Below, piece by piece: positions 42,739-50,519 of a DNA stretch of 50,519 nucleotides (position 1 is its first letter; every line of letters begins with the position of its first letter). Origin of the DNA: Phascolarctobacterium sp. (GTDB taxonomy: Bacteria; Bacillota; Negativicutes; Acidaminococcales; Acidaminococcaceae); assembly GCA_020024105.1 (NCBI GenBank), contig JAHHUH010000012.1, positions 1-50,519 of the forward strand, in the 5' to 3' direction. Below the pieces are notes generated by a model. That model searched no databases. It had not been told where the DNA came from and saw only the letters and a program-made list of their open reading frames with translations. The position numbers and the translations under genes were made by a program.

Positions 42739-44217
42739 CTATTTTCTTTTTGCTAATTTCTCTTCAAATAAGTTAATCACTGTTTCCAGGACCTTTAGAC
42801 GGGCGTAATATTTGTCATTACCCTCCACAATGGTCCAGGGTGCATAGGAGGTATCTGTACGTACCAGCATTTCGTTGACGGCCTCTTCGTATTGAGACCA
42901 TTTCTCCCTGTTACGCCAATCCTCCTCCGTAATCTTCCATTGCTTGTCAGGATTGCCCTCCCTCTCCTGGAAACGGCGATACTGTTCATCCTTATCTATT
43001 TGTAGCCAGAATTTAGCTATAGCAATACCGCTATCTGCCCACTGAGCTTCCATATCCTTAATTTCATCATATGCCCGCTGCCATTCATAGGGCTGGGCAA
43101 AGCCTTCTATCCGTTCTACCATTACCCTACCATACCAGGTACGGTCAAAAATCGTAACACGCCCACCCTTAACGTTCAAACGAGACCAGAAGCGCCACAA
43201 ATAATGGTATTGCCGTTCCAGCTCATTAGGCGCTACAATAGGATGGACAACGTAGCCCAAGGGGTCCAAAGCAGCTGTCAAACGACGGATAGCACCACCC
43301 TTACCGGCAGCATCCCATCCTTCAAAACCGATAACAGCCGGAATATTTGCCCGAAACAGATCTATCTGCAGCTGCTTTAACCTATTCTGATATTCATCAA
43401 GCTTAGCCTTATATTTTTCCTTAGCTATGGTCTTCTGTAGATCTACCCGGCTAAGCACATCATACAGCTCAGTCGATCTTTGAATTTCTCCGGCCTTGGG
43501 TTGAACTGTCAATTCACGTTCTAAAATATCAACAATAGTACCAATGACACTTACCTGGGCAGAACGAGTATCATCGGCTGTCACCAGATTCCAGGGTGCT
43601 TGCGCCGTATCAGTAGCCTCCAGCAGCTTTTCGTAGCATTCCAAATACTTATCATAGTCATCGCTATCATCATAAGTAGAATATTTATCCTTCCAAGCCT
43701 TACCCAAGGTCTTAGAGCGCTTGATCAGATTACTTTTTTGCTTTTTCCGGGACAAGTGTAAGAAAAATTTAATAAGAATGTAACCATCGTCCACCAGAGT
43801 TTTTTCAAACGCGTTAATATGCTCCGTAGTAGTATCGACCTGTTTATTTTCCTTATCCACAAATTCGCGATAATTTTTCAGGTAATACCAGCCCCGATGA
43901 TAAACGGCTATATGTCCCTTTGCCGGCAGATTCTTCCAAAAATAAGTAAAGAATGGTTGGCAGGGTTCATCACTTGCTACCTCCAATGAGGAAAGTACCC
44001 TAAACCCACGGGCGTCCATCTCCTGCATCATCTTATTAATAATAAGACTACGCCTAGCACCACGCCACCCCTCAAAAAGAATGATGACGGGCCTTTTCAA
44101 ATCACGAGCTTGTCTTTGAACCTGACCTAAACGCAGGCCAAGTTTTTCCATTGCCTGATTATATTCATCCTTCGGCAACTTTTGTTCCAAATCTAATTTC
44201 TCCAGCATTTGTCTCAT
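42739..44217 (-). CDS. pap: Polyphosphate:AMP phosphotransferase, two-domain PPK2
   Basis: It transfers phosphate from polyphosphate to AMP, making ADP. The 492 residues are two tandem PPK2 domains. The C-terminal one has intact Walker A GFEGWDAAGKGGAIRRL near 297 and TIFDRTWYGRVMVERIEG. The N-terminal one keeps the fold but has a degraded loop, GWRGARRS near 50, as in known class II PPK2 proteins where only the second domain is catalytic. The start at 44217 follows AGAGGAAGA. The gene sits between an orphan membrane protein and a radical SAM gene in the nfeD-floA operon. Confidence 0.94.
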   Translation of the reverse strand: MRQMLEKLDLEQKLPKDEYNQAMEKLGLRLGQVQRQARDLKRPVIILFEGWRGARRSLIINKMMQEMDARGFRVLSSLEVASDEPCQPFFTYFWKNLPAKGHIAVYHRGWYYLKNYREFVDKENKQVDTTTEHINAFEKTLVDDGYILIKFFLHLSRKKQKSNLIKRSKTLGKAWKDKYSTYDDSDDYDKYLECYEKLLEATDTAQAPWNLVTADDTRSAQVSVIGTIVDILERELTVQPKAGEIQRSTELYDVLSRVDLQKTIAKEKYKAKLDEYQNRLKQLQIDLFRANIPAVIGFEGWDAAGKGGAIRRLTAALDPLGYVVHPIVAPNELERQYHYLWRFWSRLNVKGGRVTIFDRTWYGRVMVERIEGFAQPYEWQRAYDEIKDMEAQWADSGIAIAKFWLQIDKDEQYRRFQEREGNPDKQWKITEEDWRNREKWSQYEEAVNEMLVRTDTSYAPWTIVEGNDKYYARLKVLETVINLFEEKLAKRK

Positions 44218-44231
44218 TCTTCCTCTCTTTT

Positions 44232-44663
44232 TTATTTTTGTTCATCACTATAGGGACGCAAACCTCTTGGTTTACCTAAAATTTCAGCCATAATCACTCC
44301 CTGGACTAAGCGTGGGTGAGCTGCCCGTAACTTAGTTGTCTGAGCAGCTTTCGTAGTAGGAGTACTAGCAGCATGCCGAGGCTGAAAAACCTGCTTTTCT
44401 AAAACAGGCTCCAGCTGCGGCTCGGTATATACCTGTTCCCGCTTATGTTTACCCAAAAGTCGTTCAAATTCTGCCGCCAAATCCTTAGCCTGGGGCTGTT
44501 TTGATTGTTCCTTATCCCCGGTGGTAGACTCTGTTTCCACTTCTCCGTTATCCTCAGAAGTAGGAGGATGAGCCTTTTTACCAGTAAAGAAAAAAATAAA
44601 GAAAAGTATGAACAGCAGTAAGGGAAAAAAATCCGTCAACGTATCCATTATATAGAAAAACAC
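44232..44663 (-). CDS. Orphan single-pass membrane protein after FloA
   Basis: The function is not recognised. The GTG at 44661-44663 lies 7 bases after AGGAGG and is the best start; an ATG 15 bases further is possible. Residues 1-30 hold one very hydrophobic helix (FFPLLLFILFFIFFFTG). The rest is a Pro-, Gln-, Thr-rich cytoplasmic tail (KLRAAHPRLVQGVIMAEILG at the end). The C-terminal helix ending in LGKPRGLRPY looks conserved-like. It is 11 bp downstream of floA, suggesting a partner of the flotillin membrane microdomain; this is an inference from position only. Confidence 0.75.
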   Translation of the reverse strand: MFFYIMDTLTDFFPLLLFILFFIFFFTGKKAHPPTSEDNGEVETESTTGDKEQSKQPQAKDLAAEFERLLGKHKREQVYTEPQLEPVLEKQVFQPRHAASTPTTKAAQTTKLRAAHPRLVQGVIMAEILGKPRGLRPYSDEQK

Positions 44664-44674
44664 AGCTTGTCCTC

Positions 44675-45673
44675 CTATTTATCCTCCTGCAGTAAAGGAT
44701 TTTCTTCCGGTGCTACACCCGCAATAGTCTTACGCATTTCTGTATCTGCATTAATATTATTCATACGGTAGTAATCCATAACACCTAAATTACCATTTTT
44801 AAGTGCCTCTGCCAAAGCAGTAGGCACCTTAGCCTGAGCTTCTACAACCTTAGCCTGCATTTCCTGGGTGTAAGCCTTCATTTCCTGTTCCTTAGCTACA
44901 GCCATAGCACGGCGCTCCTCTGCACGGGCTTGGGCGATACGTTTATCTGCTTCAGCCTGGTCAGTCATCAGGGCTGCACCAATATTACGACCTACATCTA
45001 CATCCGCAATGTCGATGGAAAGAATTTCAAAAGCAGTACCTGCGTCCAGGCCCTTATCCAAAACAGTTTTAGAAATAAAATCAGGATTTTCCAGAACTTT
45101 ACTATGATCATCAGAAGAACCGACATTGGTAACAATCCCTTCACCAACACGGGCAATGATGGTTGCTTCGCCGGCACCGCCTACCAGGCGATCAATATTA
45201 GCACGTACAGTAACACGAGCTTTAACCTTTAGTTCAATACCATCCTTAGCAACAGCAGAAACCACAGGAGTTTCAATAACCTCCGGGTTAACGCTCATCT
45301 GTACGGCTTCCAGCACATTGCGTCCTGCCAGGTCAATAGCACAGCCTCGCTCAAAGCTCAGCTCAATTTCAGCACGGTGGGCAGCAATGAGAGCATCAAT
45401 TACCCGGTCCACATTACCACCTGCCAAATAGTGGGCCTCCAGCTGGTTAACATTTACATCTAAGCCAGCCTTATTCGCCTTAATCAAGGGCAACACAATC
45501 TGAGAAGCCGGTACACGTCGTAAACGCATACCAACTAAATTAAAAATACCAACATTAACACCAGCGGCAATAGCAGAAATCCATAAGCCCAAGGGTACGA
45601 AATTCAGAAAAACAGCAACGCCGGCAACAACTAGCAGCATAACAAAGCCACTTTCAAAAATAAAATCGAACAT
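44675..45673 (-). CDS. floA: Flotillin-like protein FloA (UPF0365)
   Basis: It is a membrane-microdomain scaffold. The 332-residue protein has a hydrophobic N-terminal hairpin (VMLLVVAGVAVFLNFVPLGL). The FloA core follows (GMRLRRVPASQIVLPLIKAN, AHYLAGGNVDRVIDALIAAH, LDAGTAFEILSIDIADVDVG). A long Ala/Glu coiled coil (AQARAEERRAMAVAKEQEMK) completes it. The start follows the nfeD stop immediately (45674/45673). The nfeD-floA pair is a widely conserved operon, which confirms the call. Confidence 0.95.
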   Translation of the reverse strand: MFDFIFESGFVMLLVVAGVAVFLNFVPLGLWISAIAAGVNVGIFNLVGMRLRRVPASQIVLPLIKANKAGLDVNVNQLEAHYLAGGNVDRVIDALIAAHRAEIELSFERGCAIDLAGRNVLEAVQMSVNPEVIETPVVSAVAKDGIELKVKARVTVRANIDRLVGGAGEATIIARVGEGIVTNVGSSDDHSKVLENPDFISKTVLDKGLDAGTAFEILSIDIADVDVGRNIGAALMTDQAEADKRIAQARAEERRAMAVAKEQEMKAYTQEMQAKVVEAQAKVPTALAEALKNGNLGVMDYYRMNNINADTEMRKTIAGVAPEENPLLQEDK

Positions 45674-46153
45674 TTACTTTAACTCCTTTACTTTTTGTAC
45701 AAAAATCTTACTTCCATCAACCTTAGTAATAATAACCTGTTCATCCTTATCAATGTAATCTCCGTAACTGCTTACATCCAGACGACGACCATCCAGGAGA
45801 ATAGTTCCTGCAGGGCGCAAGGGAGTAATAGTAGTAGCAGTCCGCTCCAGCAGAGACGCATAATCAGCAGTTACCCGATAACCATCTACATTCTTCTGCT
45901 TGGTCCATAGTACGAAAGGATTCCACTTGCTTTCTGAAGGCAGATAAAAGCATAGGAAAACCAATACTGCCACAATGGTAGCATAGATAAGAGTCAGCAT
46001 GGTAATAGCCCATACACCGCCACCCATAAGAAAATAGCTTCCCACCGTTAAGCAGCCTAAGCCCAAAACCCCGAAAACGCCAAAGCCGGGTACCACAAAC
46101 TCGATGGACATAAGTATGATCCCCGCCAGCAGTAAAGTATATTCCATAGGCAT
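45674..46153 (-). CDS. NfeD-family membrane protein
   Basis: NfeD proteins partner stomatins and flotillins. This short form of 159 residues has three to four hydrophobic helices (LLLAGIILMSIEFVVPGFGV, VFGVLGLGCLTVGSYFLMGG, LIYATIVAVLVFLCFYL). A C-terminal OB-fold (TTITPLRPAGTILLDGRRLD then DEQVIITKVDGSKIFVQ) follows. It lacks the ClpP-class protease domain of long NfeD. Its stop is immediately followed by the floA start. A good promoter lies upstream. Confidence 0.93.
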   Translation of the reverse strand: MPMEYTLLLAGIILMSIEFVVPGFGVFGVLGLGCLTVGSYFLMGGGVWAITMLTLIYATIVAVLVFLCFYLPSESKWNPFVLWTKQKNVDGYRVTADYASLLERTATTITPLRPAGTILLDGRRLDVSSYGDYIDKDEQVIITKVDGSKIFVQKVKELK

Positions 46154-46198
46154 GCACTCACCTCAACTTTCAGCATCCTCTATATACTTCTTCATTAT

Positions 46199-46227
46199 AG
46201 TATAATAAATGTTGTGATAGTAGACAA
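46199..46227 (-). promoter_or_regulatory. Promoter of the nfeD-floA operon
   Basis: Minus-strand -35 TTGTCT (46222-46227), a 17-bp spacer and -10 TATACT (46199-46204), about 45 bp before nfeD. Confidence 0.7.
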
Positions 46228-46280
46228 AAAAATCCTTGTGAATTTTAAGCAGTTTTACTCCCTCTTCAGTAGACTATAAG

Positions 46281-46330
46281 TACTTAGGAAAGCAGCTGCC
46301 ACAACTACCTATACTTAGAAAACAGCTGAC
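46281..46330. repeat. Imperfect direct repeat in the nfeD/pflA intergenic region
   Basis: TACTTAGGAAAGCAGCTGCC (46281-46300) recurs as TACTTAGAAAACAGCTGAC (46312-46330), 31 bp apart. The arms also contain CAGCTG, a palindrome. The rest of the 294-bp region holds no gene, and I see no convincing pflA terminator. Confidence 0.5.
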
Positions 46331-46447
46331 AGAAACTGCCAAATTTGTAAAATAAAAAAATGTGCCTCCCTCTCAGAAGATAGCTAACTACAACCAAAAG
46401 AACGACATATCCTGTAGAAAAACTTTAGATTTTCACACTGAGCAGCT

Positions 46448-47185
46448 TTAAGCTTCACCCTGTAAAATCGCCTCAGCCCACTCCTTCTGCGCCAAAGTAG
46501 CAGGAGGCACGTCGGGCAGAGGACTTAACAATCCCATTGCCTCATACTTATGCAGCCCCAAAGTATGGTAGGGCAAAACCTCAATACGCTGCACATTCTG
46601 CAAGGAACGCAGGTATTCTCCCAAGCGTCTGAGAGCAGGCTCCTTATCCGTCCAGCCAGGCACTAATACATGCCTAGCCCAGATGGGCTTACCCAAACGC
46701 TCCAACTCTTTAGCCATTGCTAAAATATTGTCGTTGGACACACCAGTCAGACGCTGATGCTCTTCCACATCAATATGCTTAAAATCCAACAAGAGCAGGT
46801 CTGTCAGCTCCATCAATTTCAAAAACTTCCCATAAAAGGGTTCTTCAAAAGTAAAGGGCTGACCTGCTGTATCAAGACAGGTACTAATTCCCTGATCCTT
46901 CGCTTCTGTAAAAAGCTCCAGCAGGAAATCTATCTGGAGGAGAGGTTCGCCACCACTGACTGTAATTCCTCCCTCCGGTCCCCAATAACTGCGATAACGA
47001 AATGCCTGTTTTATTAATTCCTGAGCTGTAGCTCGACGACTATTCGCCTTCTCCAGCTCCCAGGTATCCGGATTATGGCAGAAACGGCAACGCATTCTAC
47101 AGCCCTGGAGAAAAATAATGAAGCGGACACCGGGACCGTCAGCAGAGCCAAAGCTTTCCGTAGAATGTATATATCCCTCTAGCAA
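46448..47185 (-). CDS. pflA: Pyruvate formate-lyase activating enzyme
   Basis: This radical SAM enzyme installs the glycyl radical in PFL. The 245 residues carry the SAM/Fe-S motif CRMRCRFCHNPDTWE near residue 30. GGITVSGGEPLLQIDFLLEL, DLLLLDFKHIDVEEHQRLTG and RHVLVPGWTD follow in the usual order. The start is 12 bp downstream of the pflB stop, so the two are cotranscribed, and the pairing confirms specificity for PFL rather than another glycyl radical enzyme. Confidence 0.96.
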   Translation of the reverse strand: MLEGYIHSTESFGSADGPGVRFIIFLQGCRMRCRFCHNPDTWELEKANSRRATAQELIKQAFRYRSYWGPEGGITVSGGEPLLQIDFLLELFTEAKDQGISTCLDTAGQPFTFEEPFYGKFLKLMELTDLLLLDFKHIDVEEHQRLTGVSNDNILAMAKELERLGKPIWARHVLVPGWTDKEPALRRLGEYLRSLQNVQRIEVLPYHTLGLHKYEAMGLLSPLPDVPPATLAQKEWAEAILQGEA

Positions 47186-47197
47186 GATTTATACCTC

Positions 47198-49450
47198 TTA
47201 TAAATTAGCGTGGCAGGTACGAGAAATTACGTCTAGCTGTTGTTCACGGGTCAAATCAATGAATTTAACTGCATATCCGGAAACACGGATAGTGAAGTTT
47301 GCATACTCTTCTTTTTCCGGATGTTCCATAGCGTCCTTCAGCTTTTCAATGCCAAAAACATTGATATTCAGATGATGTGCACCTTGGTCAAAATAGCCGT
47401 CCATAACATGTACCAGGTTATCTACTCTTTCTGCCGGTGCATTACCAAGAGCGGACGGATTAATGGTCTGAGTATTAGAAATACCATCCAGAGCCCATTC
47501 GTAGGGCAGCTTAGCTACAGAATTCAGAGAAGCCAACAGACCATTCATTTCAGCGCCATAGCTGGGGTTAGCACCAGGAGAGAAGGACTCGCCAGCCTTA
47601 CGACCATCGGGCAGAGCACCAGTTGCCTTACCATATACCACATTAGAGGTAATGGTCAAAATAGAGGTAGTGGGCTCAGAATTACGATAGGTATGGAATT
47701 TCTTCAATTTGGTCATAAAGGTCTTTAACAAGCATACAGCAATTTCATCAGCACGGTCATCATCGTTACCGTAGCGTGGGAAATCACCCTCTACCTTATA
47801 GTCCACAGCAATACCGGTTTTATCACGGATAACGGAAACCTTGGCATATTTAATGGCGGACAGAGAATCTACTACATGGGAGAAGCCTGCAATACCAGTA
47901 GCAAAGGTACGGCGTACATCGGTATCAATTAAAGCCATCTCTGCAGCTTCATAGTAATATTTATCATGCATATACTGGATCAGATTCAATACGTTAACAT
48001 AAAGACCTGCCAACCAGTCCATCATCTTATCGTATTTTTCCATAACCTCGTCATAGTCCAATACATCTGCAGTAATCGGACGATATGCAGGACCAACCTG
48101 TTCGTGGCTACGTACGTCGATACCGCCGTTAATAGCATAGAGCAGGCATTTAGCCAGGTTAGCACGAGCGCCGAAGAATTGCATTTCTTTACCGGTCTGG
48201 GTTGCAGATACACAGCAGCAGATGGAGTAGTCATCGCCCCAAACAGGACGCATAACATCATCATTCTCGCATTGGATGGAGCTGGTTTCAATAGCAATAT
48301 GAGCTACATATTTTTTGAAAACCTCCGGCAGACGGCTGGAATATAAAACAGTCAGGTTAGGTTCAGGAGAGGGACCCATATTTTCCAGAGTATGGAGGAA
48401 ACGATAGTCAGTACGGGTTACCATGGAACGTCCGTCCTGGCCTAAGCCACCAACCTCCAGAGTTGCCCATACCGGGTCACCACTGAATAATTGATTATAG
48501 GAAGGAATACGGGCAAATTTAACCATACGGAATTTAATAGTCAGATGGTCAATTAATTCCTGTGCTTCAGACTCAGTCAGCTTACCAGCAGCCACATCTC
48601 TCTGAATATAAATATCCAGGAAAGTAGAAATACGACCTACACTCATAGCTGCACCATTTTGAGTCTTAATAGCTGCTAAATAACCAAAATAAAGCCATTG
48701 CATGGCTTCATGAGCATTCTTAGCAGGGGCAGAAATATCATAGCCATATGAAGCAGCCAACTGCTTCATAGCCTTTAAAGCATTAATCTGGGTAGTAATT
48801 TCCTCACGAAGACGAATTACGTCATCGGTCATAATACCACAGCCACAGTTAGCAAAGTCAGCCTGCTTAGCTTCAATCAGCTTATCAATACCATAAAGAG
48901 CTACACGGCGATAATCGCCTACAATACGGCCACGGCCATAGGTATCGGGCAGACCAGTAACAATTTTATTATGACGGGCTTTTTTCATTTCCGGAGTATA
49001 AGCATCAAAAACCGCCTGATTATGAGTTTTGTGATACTCAGTAAAGATTTTGTGTAATTCGGGGCTGGGCTCATAGCCATAAGTACGGCATGCCTCTTCA
49101 GCAGTCTGGATACCACCATAGGGCATAAAAGCACGCTTCAAGGGTCTATCTGTTTGCAGGCCTACGACTTTTTCCAGTTCACGACCCTCAGGGCAGATAT
49201 AGCCTGGTGCATGGGAGTTGATACCGGAAACAATTTCCGTATCCATATCCAAAACGCCACCCTTGGCACGTTCTTCCTTTTGTAAACCTTGGAGCACCCC
49301 CCACAATTTATTGGTTGCTTCAGTAGGACCTACCAGGAAGGATTCATCACCATCATAAGGTGTGTAGTTCTTTTGGATAAAATCTCTGACATTGATTTCT
49401 TCTTGCCATAAACGGCCTCTAAAGCCTTGCCATTCTGCAGTTGCTTTCAC
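47198..49450 (-). CDS. pflB: Formate C-acetyltransferase (pyruvate formate-lyase)
   Basis: It splits pyruvate with CoA to acetyl-CoA and formate under anaerobic conditions. The start is a GTG (49448-49450) behind AGGAGG. The 750 residues include GDDYSICCCVSATQTGK near 405-420, where the catalytic Cys pair lies in a run of three Cys. EMQFFGARANLAKCLLYAI and the glycyl radical site RVSGYAVKF (Gly725) also match. The last residues CHANL are unremarkable. It leads the pflBA operon, with a promoter at 49542-49571 and an inverted repeat just downstream. Confidence 0.97.
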   Translation of the reverse strand: MKATAEWQGFRGRLWQEEINVRDFIQKNYTPYDGDESFLVGPTEATNKLWGVLQGLQKEERAKGGVLDMDTEIVSGINSHAPGYICPEGRELEKVVGLQTDRPLKRAFMPYGGIQTAEEACRTYGYEPSPELHKIFTEYHKTHNQAVFDAYTPEMKKARHNKIVTGLPDTYGRGRIVGDYRRVALYGIDKLIEAKQADFANCGCGIMTDDVIRLREEITTQINALKAMKQLAASYGYDISAPAKNAHEAMQWLYFGYLAAIKTQNGAAMSVGRISTFLDIYIQRDVAAGKLTESEAQELIDHLTIKFRMVKFARIPSYNQLFSGDPVWATLEVGGLGQDGRSMVTRTDYRFLHTLENMGPSPEPNLTVLYSSRLPEVFKKYVAHIAIETSSIQCENDDVMRPVWGDDYSICCCVSATQTGKEMQFFGARANLAKCLLYAINGGIDVRSHEQVGPAYRPITADVLDYDEVMEKYDKMMDWLAGLYVNVLNLIQYMHDKYYYEAAEMALIDTDVRRTFATGIAGFSHVVDSLSAIKYAKVSVIRDKTGIAVDYKVEGDFPRYGNDDDRADEIAVCLLKTFMTKLKKFHTYRNSEPTTSILTITSNVVYGKATGALPDGRKAGESFSPGANPSYGAEMNGLLASLNSVAKLPYEWALDGISNTQTINPSALGNAPAERVDNLVHVMDGYFDQGAHHLNINVFGIEKLKDAMEHPEKEEYANFTIRVSGYAVKFIDLTREQQLDVISRTCHANL

Positions 49451-49514
49451 TTTACAAATACCTCCTAATACTTTTAGTAATCAAAAAAATATGTTAAAAA
49501 CAAGCAATTTTTAC

Positions 49515-49536
49515 TGTTAGTTAATTCCTGCTAACA
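49515..49536. promoter_or_regulatory. Inverted repeat TGTTAG-N10-CTAACA, candidate operator of pflB
   Basis: Exact 6-bp arms with 10 bases between, placed just downstream of the predicted -10 (roughly +5 to +30), where a repressor could block transcription. Another TGTTAA-type half-site lies within the -10 region on the minus strand. Confidence 0.4.
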
Positions 49537-49541
49537 TGCAT

Positions 49542-49571
49542 ATATTAACATTTTTTACCTCTTTTTGACAA
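49542..49571 (-). promoter_or_regulatory. pflB promoter
   Basis: Minus-strand -35 TTGTCA (49566-49571), an 18-bp spacer and -10 TAATAT (49542-49547), about 95 bp from the start codon. Confidence 0.6.
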
Positions 49572-49800
49572 GCTGATTTTATAAAGTCCACTAAGATTTC
49601 CTATAGTTTTTGCAATGTTGATACCATATCCACTCCTTACCTGAAAAAATGTAATTAGCTATCGCTAACCGCATATCAAAACTAAGAGGAAAAATCTTCT
49701 TGCAAGCAGCTTGGTCATAAATTAGTAGCCATTCACTATATACTTTTTCAGGCTGTTCCAATAAGAATAATACCACGGCCGTACAATCCTGAAAAAGCAA

Positions 49801-49832
49801 AATAACCGTGCTGAAAAATCAGCACGGTTATT
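49801..49832 (-). terminator. Terminator of the rpsU-yqeY operon
   Basis: AATAACCGTGCTGA (49801-49814) pairs with TCAGCACGGTTATT (49819-49832), a 14-bp perfect stem; the minus strand then reads TTGCTTTTT. Confidence 0.9.
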
Positions 49833-49840
49833 GTTTGTTG

Positions 49841-50290
49841 TTATTTGAGTAAATCTCGAACCATGGCATTAATACGTTTACCATCGGCACGACCTTTAGT
49901 TTTCGCCATCACTGCCGGCATTACCTTACCCATGTCCTTCATGGTAGTAGCACCAACTGCAGCAACAACCTCAGCCACGATAGCTTTTAACTTCTCATCG
50001 CTAAGAGCCTCCGGAAGATAAACCTTAAGAACTTCAAGCTCTTCCTTGGTTTGAGCAACTAAATCCTCGCGTTCAGCCTTTTGGAATTCTTCCAAAGAAT
50101 CCTGACGCATTTTAACCTCTTTCATCAAAACAGCCAGAACCTCATCATCATTCAGTTCTTTTTTGTCATTGATTTCGACATTTTTGATATTAGCACGTAC
50201 CATGCGGATAACGCTCAGACGTAATTTGCCTGCTTCGCGATCCTTCATAGCCTGCTTCATATCAGCAGTCAATTGGTCTTTTATAGACAT
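49841..50290 (-). CDS. GatB/YqeY domain protein
   Basis: It is a small helical protein related to the tail domain of the GatB amidotransferase; its cellular role is not established. The ATG at 50288-50290 (MSIKDQLTADMKQAMKDREA) is 8 bases after GGAGG and fits family starts. The 149 residues include KLRLSVIRMVRANIKNVEI, LEVLKVYLPEALSDEKLKAI and ATTMKDMGKVMPAVMAKTKG ending in ADGKRINAMVRDLL, all typical. It is cotranscribed with rpsU, a common arrangement in Firmicutes. Confidence 0.94.
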   Translation of the reverse strand: MSIKDQLTADMKQAMKDREAGKLRLSVIRMVRANIKNVEINDKKELNDDEVLAVLMKEVKMRQDSLEEFQKAEREDLVAQTKEELEVLKVYLPEALSDEKLKAIVAEVVAAVGATTMKDMGKVMPAVMAKTKGRADGKRINAMVRDLLK

Positions 50291-50305
50291 ACAGCCCGCC
50301 TCCAA

Positions 50306-50482
50306 TTATCTGGTTTTACGTTTTCTGGCTGCTTCGGATTTCTTCTTACGGGCAACGCTAGGTTTTTCATAATGTTCGCGTTTTCTTACCTCAGAAAGAA
50401 TACCTGCCTTTTGGGTTGCTCTTTTAAATCTGCGCAGTGCGCTATCCAAAGTTTCGTTCTTGCCAACTTTAATTTCTGCCAT
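50306..50482 (-). CDS. rpsU: 30S ribosomal protein S21
   Basis: S21 is a small-subunit ribosomal protein that aids translation initiation. The ATG at 50480-50482 (MAEIKVGKNETLDSALRRFK) follows GGGAG and fits the family; a longer frame is not used. The 58-residue protein has the usual RKREHYEKPSVARKKKSEAA and the very basic end RKRKTR. It begins the rpsU-yqeY operon. Confidence 0.97.
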   Translation of the reverse strand: MAEIKVGKNETLDSALRRFKRATQKAGILSEVRKREHYEKPSVARKKKSEAARKRKTR

Positions 50483-50501
50483 CTGTTCTCCCTCCCTCCA
50501 C

Positions 50502-50517
50502 ACACTTAGGGAAGTGT
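50502..50517. other. Hairpin in the rpsU leader
   Basis: ACACTT-AGGG-AAGTGT can form a 6-bp stem with a tetraloop, immediately upstream of the rpsU Shine-Dalgarno region. The window ends two bases later, so its promoter and wider structure are not visible. Confidence 0.4.
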
Positions 50518-50519
50518 AT

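Larger units (their letters stand above)
49451..49840. other. 390-bp gap between pflB and yqeY
   Basis: It holds the pflB ribosome site, an inverted repeat (49515-49536), the pflB promoter and the yqeY terminator. One unsupported 69-codon frame with a TTG start (minus strand, 49591-49800) begins at the foot of the terminator stem, has no ribosome site and matches no family I know. Confidence 0.6.

Noticed and set aside
42739..44217. Frame damage in the N-terminal PPK2 domain
   Set aside because: The degraded Walker loop is normal for two-domain AMP-phosphorylating PPK2 proteins.
47240..48346. Plus-strand frames inside pflB
   Set aside because: Antisense shadows of a strongly conserved gene with no ribosome sites.
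49591..49800. 69-codon minus-strand frame between pflB and yqeY
   Set aside because: It starts with TTG at the base of a terminator stem, has no ribosome site and resembles no known protein.

Overview
The window (about 44% GC by eye) looks like a chromosomal segment of an anaerobic, fermentative Firmicute with a diderm-like gene set. My best guess is a Negativicute, possibly Acidaminococcaceae (Phascolarctobacterium or Acidaminococcus relatives). The reasons are an EtfB very like the bifurcating Etf of Acidaminococcus, an [FeFe] hydrogenase, pyruvate formate-lyase, a tripartite-tricarboxylate (Bug/TctC) lipoprotein and PilN/PilO-type proteins. The placement rests on remembered family features and no search was run. 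I saw no tRNA, rRNA, CRISPR array, insertion sequence or integrase.

Layout. 1-2655: 3'-truncated recG, rpmB and a small zinc-ribbon protein. 2866-12854, all minus strand: a Na+/solute symporter directly abutting dnaE, then etfB, ferredoxin-fused etfA, a small DUF2007-like protein, pyruvate kinase and an unknown helical protein. 13122-17316, plus strand: a GltD-like flavoprotein fused to a NuoF-type Fe-S domain, overlapping an [FeFe] hydrogenase, then a PAP2 phosphatase. 17338-22133: a YejK/NdpA-like protein and several orphans (a possible HEPN-like protein, a secreted tyrosine-rich protein, a BtuF/FepB-like lipoprotein). 22424-32527, minus: a CapD/PglF-type dehydratase, rarA, a sialidase-like protein with a Bug lipoprotein, a three-gene PilD-PilMN-PilO cluster and ppsA. 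32793-33008: a small orphan. 33146-39071, minus: pepT, then glucosaminidase-trmL-queD-folE2-folP-folK. 39320-39991, plus: a UPF0173 hydrolase. 40203-46153, minus: nfeD-floA-orphan-PPK2-radical SAM-pgeF. 46448-50482, minus: pflB-pflA and rpsU-yqeY.

How the genes work together. Several enzymes meet at PEP, pyruvate and redox balance. Pyruvate kinase and PEP synthase run the node in opposite directions. PFL and its activase make acetyl-CoA and formate. The hydrogenase pair and the Fd-fused Etf probably move electrons among ferredoxin, NAD(P)H and H2. A second theme is pterin and folate synthesis: folE2, folP and folK surround a QueD-family protein that has both Cys and Glu in its active-site motif (CExxHGH), and no folB is present. 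This fits the PTPS-I/III bypass of dihydroneopterin aldolase.

The most rewarding places for follow-up are the hydrogenase/GltD pair, the FolB-less folate operon, the sialidase-like/Bug pair, the condensed pilus cluster, and several inverted repeats at promoters (12934, 32578, 49515).
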